Source: Woeseia sp.
GTDB taxonomy: Bacteria; Pseudomonadota; Gammaproteobacteria; Steroidobacterales; Woeseiaceae
Direction: 5' to 3'
Assembly (NCBI GenBank): GCA_018701055.1
Contig: JABIUH010000152.1
Location: 1-7,564, forward strand
Length of the DNA: 7,564 nucleotides
The translations under genes were made by a program, and so were the position numbers. Below the pieces are notes generated by a model. That model was not told where the DNA came from. It worked only from the letters and a program-made list of their open reading frames with translations, and searched no databases. Numbering within the stretch: the first letter of the stretch is position 1; every line of letters starts with the position of its first letter. Positions 1 through 6,347 of the stretch are shown one piece after another.

Positions 1-973
1 AGTAAAACTGTGGGTCCGTACGCAAGAAGTTCAAGAAGTCATCGAAGCTACCGGCAAATTCAAGTTCATCGATGATCAGCTGCATTTCGTCGCGAATGCG
101 CTTTACTTCATTCAAGCCGAGTCGATGAATCTCATCTGGCGTCATCTGTGTTGTTGTATACAGTCGAGTACGATATTCGTAAAACGCCTCGCCATTCGGT
201 AGCGACGACGCGCCAATGCTCTCGCGGCTCGCAGGTAGATAAATGTTGTTGAAGTAATGATCGAATTCGCGATAGGCAGGAACAATTGATGCTTCGATGA
301 TCTCTATTGCAAGCTGCTTGATGCGCTCCTGATCTTCGCTGCCAATCTCATCCGGCATGTTTGCAAATAATTTAAAGAACGGACTGGATTCCGGATCCTC
401 GACTAACTGTGACGAAAGTTGATTCGGAATGCGTTCCATCAGAATCTTGGGCGGCATGTAGCCCGTTTTTCGGCCTTCTTCCATGCGCGCAGTCGTCTGC
501 TCGATGACTGCTTCGATTTGCGTCATTCGTGCGAGCCAGTCTTCGTAGTCTTTGACGTTGTTTAGGCGCAGGGTTTCTGCTGTTGCATCGAGCGATTGCA
601 CACCACCTCTTTGGCTCATTGGCATGAGATAGTTTTTAAATTCATGACTGTCGAGTGTATTTTCGATCTGACGTCGAAAAAGATCGTAATTAAGCGCGTC
701 GGCTGCCGATAGTTGTGAAGAGTCGATTGTTCGGAGCCGACGCAGAAAGGCTTGTTGCTCCGCATGCCGCCGCTCGATCGCGGTGAGGCTCATATCAGCC
801 CACTGTTCGTTGAAACGTCGGTCGCCGAGTCTTGAGGCGCGTACCGGATTTTCCACGAGCTGCCATTCCCAGGATTCTTCCAGGAGTGCTGAAAAATCTT
901 CCGCTGGGCTTCCATGTGCCTGCAAGTGATTGAAAAATAAATAAATTAAGCCTAAAATTCGCATGCGATGCAT
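1..973 (-). CDS. DUF885 family protein, N-terminal part (cut by window edge)
   Basis: I translated the minus strand and found an open frame running off the left edge: 324 residues with no stop. The middle and end match the DUF885 family, with G-R-K-T-G-Y-M-P-P-K (167-176), L-P-N-G-E-A-F-Y-E-Y-R (258-268), then a Y-T-T-T-Q-M-T-P-D-E-I-H segment and G-L-N-E-V-K-R-I-R-D-E-M (286-297). Family members are usually near 600 residues; the missing half would carry the HExxPGH-like putative metal site. DUF885 proteins are thought to be peptidase-like and are often exported, but their substrates are poorly known. Residues 5-14 are hydrophobic and followed by L-Q-A, so a signal peptide with cleavage near residue 19 is plausible though weak. 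The start at 973 was chosen because GGAG lies 7 bases upstream; an in-frame ATG at 964 is worse placed. The gene is divergent from the gcv operon, and nothing suggests a shared pathway. Confidence 0.87.
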   Translation of the reverse strand, partial: MHRMRILGLIYLFFNHLQAHGSPAEDFSALLEESWEWQLVENPVRASRLGDRRFNEQWADMSLTAIERRHAEQQAFLRRLRTIDSSQLSAADALNYDLFRRQIENTLDSHEFKNYLMPMSQRGGVQSLDATAETLRLNNVKDYEDWLARMTQIEAVIEQTTARMEEGRKTGYMPPKILMERIPNQLSSQLVEDPESSPFFKLFANMPDEIGSEDQERIKQLAIEIIEASIVPAYREFDHYFNNIYLPASRESIGASSLPNGEAFYEYRTRLYTTTQMTPDEIHRLGLNEVKRIRDEMQLIIDELEFAGSFDDFLNFLRTDPQFY

Positions 974-999
974 CGAGATTCTCCGATTTAGTCCTCGAT

Positions 1000-1028
1000 A
1001 TTGTTGCCGCGAAAAGTGTCGCTGGCAA
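1000..1028 (-). promoter_or_regulatory. Candidate sigma70 promoter for the DUF885 gene
   Basis: Read on the minus strand, TTGCCA (1028-1023; 5 of 6 to TTGACA) is followed after 17 bases by AACAAT (1005-1000; 4 of 6 to TATAAT). Transcription would begin a few bases further on, about 20 bases before the ATG at 973, giving a short leader. This is a consensus match only, and the -10 is weak. Confidence 0.4.
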
Positions 1029-1051
1029 CTGTCTTATGAGTTGGCTATGAT
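1022..1051 (+). promoter_or_regulatory. Candidate sigma70 promoter for the gcv riboswitch and operon
   Basis: CTGGCA (1022-1027; 4 of 6 to TTGACA) and TATGAT (1046-1051; 5 of 6 to TATAAT) are 18 bases apart. Initiation would fall near 1058, just ahead of the first paired segment of the glycine riboswitch at 1072, which is where a riboswitch transcript should start. The -35 segment overlaps that of the divergent minus-strand candidate. It is inferred from consensus and position only. Confidence 0.45.
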
Positions 1052-1071
1052 TGCTGGTAGTAATCAATAGG

Positions 1072-1238
1072 GTTGGCAGAAGAGTCCTCTGTAAAGAGGC
1101 GCCGAAGGCGCAACACGCTCGGAAACGCTCAGGCACACGGACTGTCAACACTGATTATCTCTGGAGAGTGACCGAAAGGTCCACCGAAGGGGTATGCAGC
1201 CGAAATGGTTTGCGATCTTTCAGGTTTCAGGACAGAGG
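1072..1238 (+). promoter_or_regulatory. Tandem glycine riboswitch (two aptamers) upstream of gcvT
   Basis: Two consecutive glycine-aptamer-like modules precede gcvT. Aptamer 1 (about 1081-1145) has a P1 stem AGTCC/GGACT (1083-1087 with 1139-1143), the conserved GCGCCGAAGGCGC block (1100-1112) and the CTCAGGCA block (1128-1135). Aptamer 2 (about 1158-1238) has P1 CTCTG/CAGAG (1159-1163 with 1233-1237), a GACC-GAAA-GGTC hairpin (1170-1181), ACCGAAGGGG (1183-1192) and TTTCAGG followed by GGACAGAG (1218-1237). A leader-linker helix GTTGGC/GTCAAC (1072-1077 with 1144-1149) abuts P1 of aptamer 1, as known for complete tandem glycine riboswitches. In this family glycine binding usually turns on glycine cleavage genes, which fits the downstream operon. 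I identified it by recalled motifs and base pairing; a covariance-model search was not run. Confidence 0.93.
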
Positions 1239-1285
1239 GGCGATCGAGTGAGCTGACTATCAGCTCACTCGATCGCCCCTTTTTT
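1237..1285 (+). terminator. Intrinsic terminator, expression platform of the glycine riboswitch
   Basis: A perfect 20-bp inverted repeat (1237-1256 with 1260-1279) with a three-base CTA loop is followed at once by six T residues (1280-1285). It sits between aptamer 2 and the gcvT ribosome binding site, where a riboswitch-controlled terminator belongs. There is no T-tract on the other strand, so it acts in the plus direction. Overlap with aptamer 2 P1 is small: G1237, or 1234-1237 if the stem extends into the T-run. Confidence 0.92.
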
Positions 1286-1317
1286 GTTGCGCAAGATATT
1301 AGGACCGGAGTTTTTAC

Positions 1318-2409
1318 ATGGGTAATAAGACACCGCTTTTCCAATGCCACGTCGATGCAGGCGCGAAGATCGTCGATTTTGGTGGGTGGGATATGCCCCT
1401 GCACTACGGATCGCAACTTGAAGAACACCACGTCGTTAGAAATTCTGCCGGCGCATTCGACGTATCCCATATGACGGTTGTTGATGTCGGTGGCGCGGAC
1501 GCGAAAATTTTCTTGCAAGCCCTGCTAGCCAATGATGTTGCTCGACTCAAAGAAGAGGGCAAAGCGCTATACAGCGCAATGTTGAACGACGAGGGCGGCG
1601 TTGTTGATGACCTAATCACCTATTACCTCGGCCCAGATCGCTATCGGGTCGTCGTCAATGCCTCAACACGAGACAAAGATTTGGCGTGGATCAACGCGCA
1701 AGCGAGGGCTTTCAATGTTGAGATCGAAGAGCGCTCGAATCTGGCAATGATTGCGGTACAGGGACCGACTGCCCGTGAGCTTGCAGCCGACATCCTAGAT
1801 CCCGCGTGGCGCGAGGCGGCTTTGGCATTGCGACCGTTTTTTGGACTCGAAGCTGGAGATTGGTTTATTGCCAGAACCGGATACACCGGTGAGGATGGGT
1901 GGGAGATCATGCTGCCGTCTGAGGAAGCAGCAGAATTCTGGGAAAATTGCAGTCGTGCTGGAATACAGCCGATTGGTCTGGGCGCGCGCGATACGCTGCG
2001 TCTTGAGGCGGGCTTGAATCTGTACGGCTCAGATATGGACGAGTCCGTTTCGCCGCTTGAGGCAGGCATGGGTTGGACAATTGCCTGGGAACCCGAGGAC
2101 AGAAAGTTCGTGGGCCGCACGGCGTTGGAAACCATGCGCGAGAATTCGCAGCGACAAAAATTTTCAGGCCTCTTGTTGGAAGGCAAAGGTGTATTGCGTG
2201 ACCACATGCGAGTGGTTGTGGGGGGGCGTGCAGACGGTGAAATAACCAGTGGTGGTTTCTCACCGACACTGCAGCGCTCAATAGCGATGGCGAGGCTTCC
2301 AGCAGGGGATTACGATAGCGCGAAAGTTGATGTGCGTGGACGACTTTTGGATGTGCGAGTGGTGAAGTTGCCGTTCGTGCGCAATGGAAAGACTAAGATT
2401 GAGCTTTAA
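1318..2409 (+). CDS. gcvT: Aminomethyltransferase, glycine cleavage system T protein
   Basis: GcvT takes the aminomethyl group carried on the lipoyl arm of H protein, releases ammonia and transfers the one-carbon unit to tetrahydrofolate, making 5,10-methylene-THF in the cytoplasm. The 363-residue length is normal (about 364 in E. coli). Recognisable segments are V-D-F-G-G-W-D-M-P-L-H-Y (19-30), F-D-V-S-H-M (47-52), L-L-A-N-D-V (69-74), G-G-V-V-D-D-L (93-99) with the conserved Asp pair that includes the catalytic residue, G-Y-T-G-E-D-G-W-E, G-A-R-D-T-L-R-L-E-A-G, and F-V-R-N-G-K near the C-terminus. A GGAG (1307-1310) lies 7 bases before the ATG. It is the first gene of the operon, directly downstream of the glycine riboswitch and terminator, with gcvH 27 bases later. 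No key residue is missing. Confidence 0.98.
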   Translation: MGNKTPLFQCHVDAGAKIVDFGGWDMPLHYGSQLEEHHVVRNSAGAFDVSHMTVVDVGGADAKIFLQALLANDVARLKEEGKALYSAMLNDEGGVVDDLITYYLGPDRYRVVVNASTRDKDLAWINAQARAFNVEIEERSNLAMIAVQGPTARELAADILDPAWREAALALRPFFGLEAGDWFIARTGYTGEDGWEIMLPSEEAAEFWENCSRAGIQPIGLGARDTLRLEAGLNLYGSDMDESVSPLEAGMGWTIAWEPEDRKFVGRTALETMRENSQRQKFSGLLLEGKGVLRDHMRVVVGGRADGEITSGGFSPTLQRSIAMARLPAGDYDSAKVDVRGRLLDVRVVKLPFVRNGKTKIEL

Positions 2410-2436
2410 TCGATTTAGGGCTTTAGGAGAGAATAA

Positions 2437-2826
2437 ATGAGTGAATTGCCAGGTGATCTCAAATTTACAAAAGAACACGAGTGGCTGCGTCAGGAAGAAG
2501 ACGGCACGGTGACGATCGGCATTACGGACCACGCCCAGAGCGCCTTAGGTGATCTGGTCTATGTAGAGTTGCCGGAAGTTGGCCAAGAGGTCGAAGCGGG
2601 TGGCGAAATGGCGGTCGTCGAATCAGTTAAGGCGGCGTCTGATGTGTATGCGCCGATTGCCGGCGAGGTAGTTGCCGTCAATGAAGGACTTGCAGACGAT
2701 CCGGAAAAAATTAACGGTGATGCCTACGGAGATGGATGGATTGTCAGGATGAGGCCGTCTAATGACGACGCCGAAACTCTGACACCAGACGAATACCAGG
2801 AATTCCTGGATGAACTCGAAGAATAA
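2437..2826 (+). CDS. gcvH: Glycine cleavage system H protein (lipoyl carrier)
   Basis: GcvH is the small cytoplasmic shuttle whose lipoylated lysine swings between the P, T and L proteins. At 129 residues it has exactly the usual length. The N-terminal K-F-T-K-E-H-E-W (9-16), G-I-T-D-H-A-Q-S-A-L-G-D (28-39) and the lipoylation motif V-E-S-V-K-A-A-S (61-68) are all present, and Lys65 is the predicted attachment site. The C-terminal part has the usual N-G-D-A-Y-G-D-G-W and the helix ending E-F-L-D-E-L. The ribosome binding site AGGAGA (2425-2430) is the strongest in the operon, which fits the excess of H protein over the other subunits in known systems. It lies 27 bases after gcvT and 23 bases before gcvPA. 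Confidence 0.98.
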   Translation: MSELPGDLKFTKEHEWLRQEEDGTVTIGITDHAQSALGDLVYVELPEVGQEVEAGGEMAVVESVKAASDVYAPIAGEVVAVNEGLADDPEKINGDAYGDGWIVRMRPSNDDAETLTPDEYQEFLDELEE

Positions 2827-2849
2827 CCACTAAAAAGAACCCTACGACT

Positions 2850-4208
2850 ATGCCATTTATTCCGCACACGGAAGAAGAGGTCGTTGCAATGTTAGGCACA
2901 ATTGGTGCCAGCGACATTAACGACCTATTTGATGAAATCCCTCGCGACTTGCTGATCAAAGATCTCGACGGCGTGCCTGATGCGCTGAACGAAATGGAAA
3001 TCAAGCGGCTCATGCAGGATCGGGCTGCACTCGATATTGGCGCAAAATGTTTCATTGGCGCGGGTGCCTACGAGCATCATATTCCCGCTGCTGTTTGGGA
3101 TATTGCGACGCGCGGCGAATTTTATAGCGCGTACACCCCTTACCAGGCCGAAGCCAGTCAGGGGACGTTACAAACGATTTATGAATACCAAACCATGGTC
3201 ACCAGCCTGACCGGCCTGGACGTGAGTAACGCATCACTTTATGACGGCGCTTCAGGTTTGGCTGAAGCAGCTTTGATGGCTGTACGCGCGAATCGCAAGT
3301 CCAAATCACGACGCGTATTGCTTACTGCTGGCGTTAACCACACCTATGAGAAAGTCGCATGCGCCATCGCGGGATCGCAAGGTCTAGAGTTTGAACGGAT
3401 GCCGCTGGATATTGAAACGGGCAAATCCGACGTTAGTGTGTTGGACGAACAGGGTGATCCACCGGTTGCGGTTGTCATACAACAACCGTCATTTCTCGGC
3501 ACTTACGAGGACGCAGATGCAATTACTAATTGGGCACATGCGAATGGCGCGTTGGTGATCGCCGTGGTTAACCCTGTATCTCTTGCCGTCTTGAAGCCGC
3601 CCGGACAATGGGGGGAAGCAGGTGCTGACATCGCCGGTGGCGAAGGACAGCCGCTCGGCATACCGATGTCATCGGGCGGGCCCTATTTTGGGATCATGAC
3701 GTGTAAGGAAAAAATCGTCCGCCAAATGCCCGGCAGAATCGTTGGGCGGACGACAGATCTCGACGGAAATCCCGGGTTTACTCTGACCTTGCAGGCGAGA
3801 GAGCAGCACATTCGGCGTAGTAAGGCGACGTCGAACATCTGTACAAATCAAGGGTTGATGGTTACTGCAGCCACGATTCATATGTCTCTGCTCGGTCTGG
3901 AAGGCCTGGCCGCTGTCGCGCTTCGGTCGCAAGTGCAAACTGCCAAGCTCGTCGATTTACTAACATCAATTGATGGCGTTACGGCGGCGTTCTCCACGCC
4001 CCATTTTCACGAGGCGGTCATTCGACTGAATCAGCCCGTCGGTCCGGTCCTGGATGCGCTCGCAGAGCAAGACATTCTTGGCGGTTACGATTTAACAACG
4101 GATTTCCCCGAACTCGGAAACGCTTTATTGATTTGTGCGACCGAAACGAAAACCGATGATGATCTTGAGTCCTACGTTAAGGCGCTCGCTAATGTGTTGG
4201 CCAAGTAG
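2850..4208 (+). CDS. gcvPA: Glycine dehydrogenase (decarboxylating) subunit 1, P protein alpha
   Basis: This is the N-terminal half of the split P protein. With GcvPB it forms the PLP enzyme that decarboxylates glycine and loads the aminomethyl group onto lipoyl-GcvH. At 452 residues it is normal for subunit 1. Visible hallmarks are the opening F-I-P-H-T-E-E-E (3-10), F-I-G-A-G-A-Y (68-74), Y-T-P-Y-Q-A-E-A-S-Q-G (95-105), the D-G-A-S motif (132-135) and G-L-M-V-T-A-A-T in the last third. It has the aminotransferase-like fold, but the PLP-binding lysine is on the partner subunit, as expected. No clear Shine-Dalgarno is visible before the ATG, only an A-rich AAAAAGAA (2832-2839), so it may depend on translational coupling with gcvH 23 bases upstream. 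Its partner gcvPB does not follow directly; tpx intervenes. Confidence 0.97.
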   Translation: MPFIPHTEEEVVAMLGTIGASDINDLFDEIPRDLLIKDLDGVPDALNEMEIKRLMQDRAALDIGAKCFIGAGAYEHHIPAAVWDIATRGEFYSAYTPYQAEASQGTLQTIYEYQTMVTSLTGLDVSNASLYDGASGLAEAALMAVRANRKSKSRRVLLTAGVNHTYEKVACAIAGSQGLEFERMPLDIETGKSDVSVLDEQGDPPVAVVIQQPSFLGTYEDADAITNWAHANGALVIAVVNPVSLAVLKPPGQWGEAGADIAGGEGQPLGIPMSSGGPYFGIMTCKEKIVRQMPGRIVGRTTDLDGNPGFTLTLQAREQHIRRSKATSNICTNQGLMVTAATIHMSLLGLEGLAAVALRSQVQTAKLVDLLTSIDGVTAAFSTPHFHEAVIRLNQPVGPVLDALAEQDILGGYDLTTDFPELGNALLICATETKTDDDLESYVKALANVLAK

Positions 4209-4228
4209 GCCTGACGAGGAAAAGATTG

Positions 4229-4759
4229 ATGCAGGAAATTATTTTCAACGGAACCAGTTATCGCACGCACAAGGAATTGCCTGCGATCGGGAGTCGAGCT
4301 CCCGACGTTTCACTCGTGAATACAGTGCTGCAAGATGTCTCGTTGGCTAATTTCATGGGTAAGCGGAAAATTCTGAATATTTTTCCGAGTATCGATACAC
4401 CGGTTTGCGCGAAATCCGTCATCGTGTTCGATCAGCTAGCTGAGGATTACGATGACGTCGCCATGCTAATGGTTTCTTACGATCTGCCATTTGCACACGA
4501 GCGCTTCCAGCAGGAGCATTCGTTGGATCGGGTAGTCGGCCTTTCAGCTATTCGTCACGCAGGTTTCGGCGAAAATTACGGCGTGCAAATTGTAGAAGGG
4601 CCACTTGCCGGCATGTTTTCGAGAGCGGTTGTCGTCCTTGACGAAAATAATACCGTGGTGCACCGCGAGCAAATTGCTGATATCGGCGAAGAACCGGATT
4701 ACGTTGCTGCTTGCAAAGCGTTGGGCATCGAAATTAGTCCACTTGAAATTGACTCATGA
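4229..4759 (+). CDS. tpx: Tpx-type thiol peroxidase lacking the usual resolving cysteine
   Basis: This is an atypical-2-Cys-family peroxiredoxin of the Tpx type, which reduces hydrogen peroxide and alkyl hydroperoxides. At 176 residues it is slightly longer than E. coli Tpx (168). The active site F-P-S-I-D-T-P-V-C (52-60) carries the peroxidatic Cys60 and Thr57, and the conserved Arg of S-R-A-V-V-V (131-136) is present, as are S-Y-D-L-P-F-A and E-P-D-Y. At the place of the E. coli resolving Cys95 (R-F-C) this protein has R-F-Q-Q, so glutamine replaces it. The only other cysteine is Cys162 near the C-terminus. I chose the ATG at 4229, with GAGGA (4216-4220) 8 bases upstream; an in-frame TTG at 4226 would add one residue. 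It lies 20 bases after gcvPA and 28 before gcvPB, so it should be co-transcribed with both. Confidence 0.95.
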   Translation: MQEIIFNGTSYRTHKELPAIGSRAPDVSLVNTVLQDVSLANFMGKRKILNIFPSIDTPVCAKSVIVFDQLAEDYDDVAMLMVSYDLPFAHERFQQEHSLDRVVGLSAIRHAGFGENYGVQIVEGPLAGMFSRAVVVLDENNTVVHREQIADIGEEPDYVAACKALGIEISPLEIDS

Positions 4760-4787
4760 CACGGAACATACGACACAGGACAATATG

Positions 4788-6257
4788 ATGGGCGAGCCAC
4801 TAATCTTTGAACATTCACGAGCAGGGCGTCGCGCCTTTGCGCAGGCGCCGCTCTCCACTAACGAGGACAATATTCCTCAGTCGTTACGTCGAACCGATAC
4901 ACCAACTTTACCTGCGGTTTCTGAACTCCAGCTTGTGCGTCATTTCACGCGACTATCGCAACGAAATTTTTCTATCGATACCCAATTTTATCCATTGGGC
5001 TCGTGCACGATGAAATACAACCCACGCGCCTGTAATTCACTGGCATTGTTGCCTGGGTTCGCTGGCCGACACCCCTTAGGTCCTGAGAGTCACGGGCAGG
5101 GATATTTGGCTTGCATGTTTGAATTGCAGGAAATGTTGCAGTCAGTCACGGGCATGAAGGCTGTTTCGTTAACGCCGATGGCAGGCGCGCAGGGTGAACT
5201 GGCCGGCGTCGCGATGATTCGCGCCTACCACGTCGCTAATGGTGACGATGGACGAAACGAAATTATCGTTCCCGATGCCGCTCACGGCACCAATCCGGCT
5301 ACTGCGACGATGTGCGGCTGTACGGTACGTGAAATTCCGACCGGCGCGGACGGCGACGTCGACATAGAAGCACTGAAGGAAGTTGTTGGACCGAATACAG
5401 CCGGCATCATGTTGACGAATCCATCCACACTTGGGGTTTTCGAGCGTCGCATTACGGAGATCGCGAAGATTGTGCATGACGCCGGTGGTTTGCTCTATTA
5501 CGACGGCGCCAATCTAAACGCCATTCTGGGCAAGGTCCGCCCTGGCGATATGGGTTTTGATGTCATCCATCTTAACTTGCACAAGACGTTTTCTACGCCA
5601 CACGGCGGTGGCGGCCCCGGTTCAGGTGCGGTGGGTGTGGGCGAGCGGTTGAAACCGTTCCTGCCGATACCGGTCGTCGGAAAACAGGAGTCTGCTGGCG
5701 AAACTAAATTCTGTTGGCTGAGCGAGGAAGATATCCCTCAGAGCATAGGGCGTTTGTCAGGCTTCATGGGAAATGCAGGCGTATTAATTAGAGCCTATGT
5801 GTACATGCGAATGGTCGGCAAAGACGGTATGAAACGAATCGCAGAATTTGCGACTTTGAACGCCAATTACTTGCAACAGTGTCTTAAGGATGCGGGCTTT
5901 CAGTTAGCTTTTCCGACGCGCCGGGCTAGTCATGAATTCATTGTGACCTTAAAAGGTGAAGCGAAGACTATGAACGTTACCGCAATGGACTTCGCTAAAG
6001 CGTTGCTGGATAAGGGGTTTCATGCTCCAACGACATACTTTCCGTTGCTCGTCCCCGAATGTTTGTTGATCGAACCCACAGAGACGGAAACCAAAGATTC
6101 GGTGGATCGATTTGTAGACGCGTTGATCGCGATCAAAGAGGAAGCAATGATGGATGCCGACAAGGTCAAGGGTGCACCCTACTCACTGCCAGTACGCCGA
6201 TTGGACGATGTGAAAGCGGCGCGCCAGTTGGACCTGGCTTGGCGGCCCAAAGCGTAG
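4788..6257 (+). CDS. gcvPB: Glycine dehydrogenase (decarboxylating) subunit 2, P protein beta
   Basis: This is the C-terminal, PLP-carrying half of the split P protein, acting with GcvPA in glycine decarboxylation. At 489 residues it has the usual length. Recognisable segments are F-E-H-S-R-A-G-R-R-A (7-16), Y-P-L-G-S-C-T-M-K-Y-N-P-R (68-80), P-D-A-A-H-G-T-N-P-A (162-171), Y-Y-D-G-A-N-L-N-A, and the cofactor motif N-L-H-K-T-F with Lys266 as predicted Schiff-base lysine, followed by the glycine-rich loop H-G-G-G-G-P-G-S-G. The start is one of two adjacent ATG codons, 4785 or 4788. AGGA at 4777-4780 gives better spacing (7 bases) to 4788. The frame is open back to 4605 inside tpx, but that part lacks P-protein similarity. 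It is the last gene of the operon. Confidence 0.97.
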   Translation: MGEPLIFEHSRAGRRAFAQAPLSTNEDNIPQSLRRTDTPTLPAVSELQLVRHFTRLSQRNFSIDTQFYPLGSCTMKYNPRACNSLALLPGFAGRHPLGPESHGQGYLACMFELQEMLQSVTGMKAVSLTPMAGAQGELAGVAMIRAYHVANGDDGRNEIIVPDAAHGTNPATATMCGCTVREIPTGADGDVDIEALKEVVGPNTAGIMLTNPSTLGVFERRITEIAKIVHDAGGLLYYDGANLNAILGKVRPGDMGFDVIHLNLHKTFSTPHGGGGPGSGAVGVGERLKPFLPIPVVGKQESAGETKFCWLSEEDIPQSIGRLSGFMGNAGVLIRAYVYMRMVGKDGMKRIAEFATLNANYLQQCLKDAGFQLAFPTRRASHEFIVTLKGEAKTMNVTAMDFAKALLDKGFHAPTTYFPLLVPECLLIEPTETETKDSVDRFVDALIAIKEEAMMDADKVKGAPYSLPVRRLDDVKAARQLDLAWRPKA

Positions 6258-6260
6258 ATC

Positions 6261-6282
6261 GGGGTCAGATGTGAATCTGACC
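6261..6282 (+). repeat. GGGGTCAGAT palindrome after gcvPB (REP-like or weak terminator)
   Basis: Three bases after the gcvPB stop, GGTCAGAT (6263-6270) and ATCTGACC (6275-6282) form a perfect 8-bp stem with a GTGA loop. It is followed by GCAATCTTT rather than a clean T-run, so a Rho-independent terminator is possible but weak. From memory, GGGGTCAGA/TCTGACCCC palindromes are common dispersed repeats in environmental gammaproteobacteria, often near REP-associated transposases; here the right arm ends CCGC, so the outer pairs are lost. One copy only is visible. Confidence 0.55.
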
Positions 6283-6289
6283 GCAATCT

Positions 6290-6319
6290 TTGACGATATG
6301 CGTTCTGCTGCAGCGTAAT
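6290..6319 (+). promoter_or_regulatory. Tentative sigma70 promoter for the HtrA-like protease gene
   Basis: TTGACG (6290-6295; 5 of 6 to consensus) and CGTAAT (6314-6319; 4 of 6) are 18 bases apart. A better -10, CATAAT (6335-6340), lies downstream but has no good -35 at the right distance. Either would give a leader of more than 100 bases before the ATG at 6454. This is a consensus match only. Confidence 0.28.
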
Positions 6320-6347
6320 CAGCCTGAAATCCGGCATAATCTACTGA

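Noticed and set aside
1036..1050. Four-codon mini-ORF (ATG AGT TGG CTA TGA) in the gcv leader as a leader peptide
   Set aside because: It lies before the predicted transcript start, has no ribosome binding site, and control is already explained by the riboswitch.
795..1151. Minus-strand open frame of 118 codons across the DUF885 start and the riboswitch
   Set aside because: It overlaps the DUF885 gene in another frame and runs through structured riboswitch RNA; its protein has no family features.
1237..1279. Perfect inverted repeat as a transposon end or operator
   Set aside because: The T-run immediately after it and its place between the aptamer and gcvT make an intrinsic terminator the simpler reading; no transposase or target duplication is visible.
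1205..1474. Plus-strand open frame starting inside aptamer 2
   Set aside because: It crosses the terminator hairpin and overlaps gcvT out of frame; the apparent internal repeat in its protein is just the two arms of the inverted repeat.
1129..1518. Minus-strand open frame opposite the riboswitch and gcvT start
   Set aside because: It is a shadow of the riboswitch and gcvT, with no ribosome binding site or recognisable domain.
4605..4784. Upstream extension of the gcvPB frame inside tpx
   Set aside because: P-protein similarity begins only after the paired ATG codons at 4785/4788, where an AGGA is correctly placed; the upstream part is an out-of-frame reading of tpx.
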